From Geomonas sp. Red32 (GTDB taxonomy: Bacteria; Desulfobacterota; Desulfuromonadia; Geobacterales; Geobacteraceae), in assembly GCF_023652955.1 (NCBI RefSeq), contig NZ_JAKLOY010000009.1:62001-126000 (forward strand): a stretch of DNA of 64,000 bases, read 5' to 3'. Both the position numbers and the translations under genes were made by a program. A model generated the notes under the pieces. It was not told the DNA's origin. It did no database searches and saw nothing but the letters and a program-made list of their open reading frames with translations. The stretch's first letter is position 1. Every line of letters starts with the position of its first letter. Of this stretch, positions 59,712-64,000 are shown piece by piece.

Positions 59712-61289
59712 GTGCGTGAAGCTGCCACTCCGTGTGACCGTCTGCCGATCCCGTTGATCCGTTGCTTTCTGTCCCTCCTTATCCTGGTTACCGTTTCCGG
59801 CTGCACCTTCGACCGTCCCCGCAGGCCCTATTCCGGCGACGCACTGAAACCTTCCATTGAGAGTTGCACCAGCCGCTGCACCAAGGGGGAGGATCCTCCC
59901 TGTGTCATAACGTGCCGCGGCGAGTCCCCAGCTGAGAACCGTACCTTCGAGAACTACAGTTCCAACCGGGCCATCCTGGCCAAGGGGAACTACCTGGTGG
60001 GATACGTTGAGTTCGACGACCAGGGGTGGTTCCACGACAAGAGGCAGCGCAACGCGATCTTCGACGCCATCGCCGACGACCGCGAGCGGTACCGGCGGGA
60101 GACCGGCCGCGACCGGCAGTACCTCATCGCCGTTTTCGCCCACGGCTGGAAGCACAATGCCGATGGCGACGACGACAACGTGAAGGAATTCAACAAACTG
60201 CTGGAGCGCCTGGACGTCCAGGAACAACTCCTCGCCCAGCACGAGAAGCGGGACGCCCGCAAGGTCGCCGGTATCTATCTCGCCTGGCGCGGCCTTTCCC
60301 TGAAGATCCCCGGCCTCAACAACATCACTTTCTGGAACCGGAAGAACGCCGGGGAGCGGGTCGGCGACCGTTCGGCGAAGCAGTTGCTGATAGAGATCAA
60401 CAACCTGAGGGCGAACCTCAACGGGTGGCAGGAAAGCGGCAAACTGGCGAGCAACCGCCAGACCCAGCTCTTCCTTATCGGTCACAGCTTCGGCGGGCTC
60501 CTCATGTATCATGCCGTGCACTCCGGTCTCATCGACCGTGGCCTCTACCTGGAGCGCCGGGACGACGGCACCTACCACTTCGATACCGCGAAGAGCTTCG
60601 GCGATTTCATCCTGCTGGTCAATCCCGCCTTCGAAGGGGCCGCCTACGAACCTCTCTTCGAAGCGGGGAAATCGCGCTGCTTCCCTCCCAACGAGCGCCC
60701 GATCATGGTCGTGGTGACCTCCAAGAGCGACTGGGCGACCGGGGTGGCCTTCCCGTTGGGGAGGCTCTACACCCTGACCCAGACGGCGCCGCACCCCGGG
60801 GAGCGAGCGGCCATCATGGGGACCGTCGGGCACCTCGACCGTTACAAGACCCACGACATCACTTACGATCCGTCCCACCAGCCGTCACCCCTGGAGCGGA
60901 CTTCCGGGCTTTCCATCACCTCGGTCAGCCAGGCGCTGGAAAACCTGAGGGAGCTCGCCAAGGCACCGGAGGCCCCGGGCAAGCTGCAGAGGTGGTACGA
61001 CGGGGTCAGGCTCGATCCCACCCCGGTCTACACGGGCCATCTTCCCTATCTTGTGATGTCGGCGGACCGCAGCCTGATCAAGGACCACGACGATATCTGG
61101 AACGACCGTTTCATCCAGTTTGTGACCGCCTTCGTAACCAAGGAGGTCATGAGCAAGGGGGCGGAACCGCCCCAGCAGAAGGAGGAGAAAAAGGAGTCAC
61201 CGGAGAAGCCGTTGCCGGCCGTGTACCGTTTCTGGTTGGAGGACAGCAAGCACTGTCCCCAGGGGAATCCGACGCAAAAGCCGCTGTGA
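59712..61289 (+). CDS. Lipoprotein with alpha/beta-hydrolase (lipase-like) domain
   Basis: A 525-residue protein from GTG 59712 with AAAGGAGG upstream. Lipobox VSGC near residue 34 indicates a lipoprotein, and several cysteines follow (CTSRC, CVITC). The domain over ~110-350 contains 'YLIAVFAHGWKHNADGDDDN' (oxyanion-side HG motif) and the nucleophile elbow 'FLIGHSFGGLLMYHAVHSG', i.e. GHSFG. A catalytic acid may be the Asp in 'VVVTSKSDWATG' and the His in 'MGTVGHLDRYKTHD'. It is probably an esterase or lipase at the envelope. It lies 58 bases upstream of a membrane patatin, so the pair may process lipids together. Family name not recognised. Confidence 0.7.
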   Translation: MREAATPCDRLPIPLIRCFLSLLILVTVSGCTFDRPRRPYSGDALKPSIESCTSRCTKGEDPPCVITCRGESPAENRTFENYSSNRAILAKGNYLVGYVEFDDQGWFHDKRQRNAIFDAIADDRERYRRETGRDRQYLIAVFAHGWKHNADGDDDNVKEFNKLLERLDVQEQLLAQHEKRDARKVAGIYLAWRGLSLKIPGLNNITFWNRKNAGERVGDRSAKQLLIEINNLRANLNGWQESGKLASNRQTQLFLIGHSFGGLLMYHAVHSGLIDRGLYLERRDDGTYHFDTAKSFGDFILLVNPAFEGAAYEPLFEAGKSRCFPPNERPIMVVVTSKSDWATGVAFPLGRLYTLTQTAPHPGERAAIMGTVGHLDRYKTHDITYDPSHQPSPLERTSGLSITSVSQALENLRELAKAPEAPGKLQRWYDGVRLDPTPVYTGHLPYLVMSADRSLIKDHDDIWNDRFIQFVTAFVTKEVMSKGAEPPQQKEEKKESPEKPLPAVYRFWLEDSKHCPQGNPTQKPL

Positions 61290-61347
61290 CGCTGGAGCCG
61301 GGGGCCGGCTATGACGAGCCGGTTTCCGCTCAGGAGGATGCGACCCT

Positions 61348-64000
61348 ATGAAAAAGGACATGGAAGATCCCCCCATTACCTACCAGGAGGTGATCGATCA
61401 GGAAATCGCTGCCTTGGCCGGTCCTGCTTCGCCCGGAAAGCAGGCCGAGCAGCGGCAACGAACGCGCGCCTCGCTCTCTGCCATCTGCCTTTCCGGCGGC
61501 GGCATCCGCAGCGCGACCTTCAACCTGGGGATACTGGAGGGCCTGGCCGAGAAGGGACTGCTGGATAAGTTCGACTACCTTTCGACGGTCTCCGGCGGGG
61601 GGTACATCGGCAGCTGGCTCAGCTCTTGGGTACAGCGGGTGGAGAAGGGGGAGAAGACCCCTTCGTCCCAGGAAGCTCATCCCCCCGGGGAAGGAATCGG
61701 CAGGGTCGCCAAGAGCCTCGCCTGCGCCTTCCCGGCCGGACGCGAGGTCCCGCAGGTGAGGTTTTTGCGCGACTACAGCAATTACCTGACGCCGCGGGTG
61801 GGGGTGCTTTCAGCCGACACATGGACCCTGGGAGCCATCTATCTCCGCAACCTGCTAATCAACTGGCTGATGCTGGTTCCGCTTTTCTTTGCCATCCTGT
61901 GCCTTCCGCGCCTCTACCTGGCGGTCCTTCCCGCCCGGCTCGACTCCTGTACGAACTGGTACCTCGGGGGCGGCCTCATCCTGGGGGCGCTGGGAGTTTT
62001 CTGCACCTGTGCGGATCTTCCCAGTTTTGCGTTGACGTCCAAGAGGCTGAGGACCTGCTGCCGGAAACTCTTTCTCCCCTTGCTCGGGATTTCTTCGCTT
62101 TTGCTGTCGATGTATTGGGCGGCCGCCTACCCGGATACCCTCCGGCGCTCGTATCCGCTCTGGTGGTTCGTGGTAGGGGGCATCGGCATGTTCGGTAGCG
62201 GGTGGCTGCTGCGCGCCGTCTGCTACCTCTTTCCATGGGGCAGGGACCCGAATGGCGGCGAGAAAGGGATCGTTGCCGTCCGGTATTTCCTTTCGACGCT
62301 GGCGGCACTGCTGGCCGGCGCGCTGGGGGGATGTCTTTGCTATTATGCGGGCATCAATGTGCTCCCGCTCCTCCCCGAACCCGGTGCCGGTTGCGGTGCC
62401 CCAGTCGTCTACGCCACCTTGGCGGTTCCGCTCCTCATTGCCGTCTACCTGCTGGCGGGGGTGATTCACATCCTGCTTTTAAATTGCTGGACCGGCGACG
62501 ATGACCGTGAATGGTGGGCCCGCTCCGGCGCCTTCCTGCTCATGGTGTTCCTGGGGTGGTTGACGCTGTTTGTCCTGGTCGTTTTTGGCCCCTCGCTGCT
62601 CAACGCCCAGAATGTAAACAACCTCTTGGCCACCTTCGGGATTTCAGGGGTCTCGGGTTTAGTGACCGCCTTGCTGGGGAAGAGCCAGGCGACCCCCTCA
62701 CCGTTGAGGGGGACCGAGCAGAAGGAGAATCCTTTCGCGAAGTTCGGGCTGCACCTCGCGGCGCTGGTTTTCATCGTCCTGCTGGTGGTCGGACTTTCGT
62801 CGCTCGCTACGCTGATCATCAACCCGGCTCCGGCTCAAAAACATCACCCGCTTACCTTCTGCGTACCGGTTCCTAAGGCCCCGCCATCAGGTACCACAGC
62901 TTCGGCGAGCGCGGCCCCAGCTACGGCTCTGGCTACCACAACTCCGGCTACGGCTACAGCTACGGCTACGGCACCGGCTACAGCGACCGCGACGGCTACG
63001 GCGACGGCTAACAAAGCGCCCGCCGTTCAGCCGGCGAAAAAGGCACCGGAGCCCGACCGGCACCTGGCATCATTCTGCAATCAGTGGTCGCTTTGGCAGT
63101 TGTTTCTCCTGTTCCTGGTAACCCTGGCCTTCTCCTTCTTCGTCGGGCGGCTTACCAATCCGAACAAGTTTTCGCTGCACGCACTCTACCGGTTGCGCCT
63201 CATCCGGGCCTACCTGGGAGCGACCAGGAATCCGCAGACCGACCGCCGCAGTCCGCATCCCTTCACCGGATTCGATCCCAACGACAACGTCTTTTTGCAC
63301 ACCCTTGCCGCCCGGCCGTTCCATATCGTGAACATGGCGTGGAACGTGGTGAAGGGAAGCAAATTGGGATGGCAGGAGCGGAAGGCGATCTCCTTTACCG
63401 CCTCGAAATTGCACTGCGGCAACGCCGACCAGGGGTACCGGCCGAGCGAATTTTACGGGATGACGCGCGGTTTGGGGCCGATCTCGCTGGGAACCGCGAT
63501 GGCAATTTCCGGGGCGGCCGCCAGTCCCAATATGGGGTATCACTCCTCGCCGCTGATCACCTTCGTTATGGCGTTTTTCAACGTGCGTCTGGGGTGGTGG
63601 CTCGGCAATCCGAAAAAGGAAAAGTGGAGAAAGAGCGGGCCGTCGATAGCTTTTTGGCCCATGTTGAAGGAGACCTTCGGGTTCACCAACACGGAGAGTT
63701 CCTTCATCTATCTCTCTGATGGCGGTCATTTCGAGAACTTGGGCTTGTATGAAATGGTGAGGAGGCAATGCCGGTTCATCGTGGTGGGGGATGCTTCGTG
63801 CGACGCAAAGACCGGCTTCGAAGACTTCGGCAACGCCGTGCGGAAGATCAGGGTGGACCTTGGGGCGGAGGTCGAGATCAACCTGGAAAAGCTGAAGCCG
63901 GAAGAGGATAAGCTGGACGAGCTCAGGAAGTGCGACTGTCACTTTGCCGTCGGGACCATCAAATATGCAGGCGGCGATGAGGCATTACCCAAGGAAGGGA
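61348..64000 (+). CDS. Large membrane patatin-like phospholipase (runs off the window)
   Basis: At least 884 residues from ATG 61348 (AGGAGG at 61332-61337); no stop before the window ends. The N-terminal part has the patatin glycine loop 'CLSGGGIRSATFNLGILEGL' (~50-69) and the nucleophile region 'YLSTVSGGGYIGSWLSS' (~81-97). Then follows a long insertion with about eight or nine membrane helices (~165-590), interrupted by a Thr/Ala-rich low-complexity run (~515-555). The catalytic fold resumes after ~650 and supplies the dyad Asp in 'YLSDGGHFENLGLYEM' (~790). So the catalytic domain is split by a membrane module, unlike ordinary patatins of ~300 residues. It would cleave acyl groups at the membrane. 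The preceding hydrolase gene is its likely partner. Confidence 0.8.
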   Translation, partial: MKKDMEDPPITYQEVIDQEIAALAGPASPGKQAEQRQRTRASLSAICLSGGGIRSATFNLGILEGLAEKGLLDKFDYLSTVSGGGYIGSWLSSWVQRVEKGEKTPSSQEAHPPGEGIGRVAKSLACAFPAGREVPQVRFLRDYSNYLTPRVGVLSADTWTLGAIYLRNLLINWLMLVPLFFAILCLPRLYLAVLPARLDSCTNWYLGGGLILGALGVFCTCADLPSFALTSKRLRTCCRKLFLPLLGISSLLLSMYWAAAYPDTLRRSYPLWWFVVGGIGMFGSGWLLRAVCYLFPWGRDPNGGEKGIVAVRYFLSTLAALLAGALGGCLCYYAGINVLPLLPEPGAGCGAPVVYATLAVPLLIAVYLLAGVIHILLLNCWTGDDDREWWARSGAFLLMVFLGWLTLFVLVVFGPSLLNAQNVNNLLATFGISGVSGLVTALLGKSQATPSPLRGTEQKENPFAKFGLHLAALVFIVLLVVGLSSLATLIINPAPAQKHHPLTFCVPVPKAPPSGTTASASAAPATALATTTPATATATATAPATATATATATANKAPAVQPAKKAPEPDRHLASFCNQWSLWQLFLLFLVTLAFSFFVGRLTNPNKFSLHALYRLRLIRAYLGATRNPQTDRRSPHPFTGFDPNDNVFLHTLAARPFHIVNMAWNVVKGSKLGWQERKAISFTASKLHCGNADQGYRPSEFYGMTRGLGPISLGTAMAISGAAASPNMGYHSSPLITFVMAFFNVRLGWWLGNPKKEKWRKSGPSIAFWPMLKETFGFTNTESSFIYLSDGGHFENLGLYEMVRRQCRFIVVGDASCDAKTGFEDFGNAVRKIRVDLGAEVEINLEKLKPEEDKLDELRKCDCHFAVGTIKYAGGDEALPKEG

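Overview
The window reads as chromosomal DNA of a Geobacter-type bacterium (Geobacterales, Desulfuromonadota; Geomonas/Citrifermentans-like is an inference). The basis is high GC, an ExtI/ExtJ/ExtKL-like outer-membrane electron conduit beside a CbcL-like nonaheme/b-type cytochrome, a cytosolic NADH-linked formate dehydrogenase, large hybrid kinases and many GC-rich intergenic palindromes. Names come from reading motifs in the sequence; no database was searched.

Layout. 1-4.1 kb: end of a methyltransferase, a GT-C-like membrane protein, a YdcZ transporter, and a TauE/SafE-DUF1634 pair. 4.1-12.4 kb: a secreted beta-protein, then initiator tRNA-fMet followed by two segments, each ending in a degraded copy of the tRNA 3' part plus its terminator (8155 and 12366). 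These segments carry a lower-GC beta-propeller lipoprotein, a VIT-type metal transporter and a large PAS/GAF hybrid kinase, so they look like tRNA-targeted accessory DNA without a visible integrase. 12.6-14.5 kb: upp-uraA.

15.0-24.8 kb is the most unusual part. Two paralogous operons each encode a corrinoid-binding protein, a UroD/MtaA-type protein and a DUF1638 protein. In the first the next gene is a soluble GAF-PAS-PAS hybrid histidine kinase; in the second DUF1638 is fused to a GAF domain and coiled coil. Both UroD-like proteins lack the cysteines of the MtaA zinc site. The first operon is flanked by a 73-bp direct repeat of the uraA 3' end. I infer a corrinoid/methyl-transfer based sensing system. 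Between the operons lie an MscS channel and a cytidylate-kinase-like gene.

24.9-34 kb: a P-type ATPase, a zinc-ribbon protein, a Cys-rich secreted protein, a DUF2905 pseudogene, and a sulfate ABC operon (sbp-x-nifH-like-cysT-cysW-cysA). The NifH-like protein has lost both cluster cysteines. 34-42 kb: a minus-strand electron-transfer cluster (2-TM protein, CbcL-like cytochrome, sigma-54 regulator, porin, ExtJ-like, octaheme cytochrome, Cys-rich protein), divergent from a LysR gene. 43.3-48.2 kb: an Ig-like lipoprotein, then a B12/radical SAM protein, a phosphoglycosyl transferase and CreB-CreC. Upstream sit four TTCAY repeats spaced by six bases, matching the known cre-tag form. 48.4-51.2 kb: NmrA-like, AraC and methyltransferase genes. 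51.5-56.9 kb: NuoE/NuoF-type fusion and formate dehydrogenase alpha subunit. 57-59.2 kb: an M15/DUF882 protein, an L,D-transpeptidase and its membrane partner. 59.7-64 kb: a lipoprotein hydrolase and a very large membrane patatin that runs off the window.
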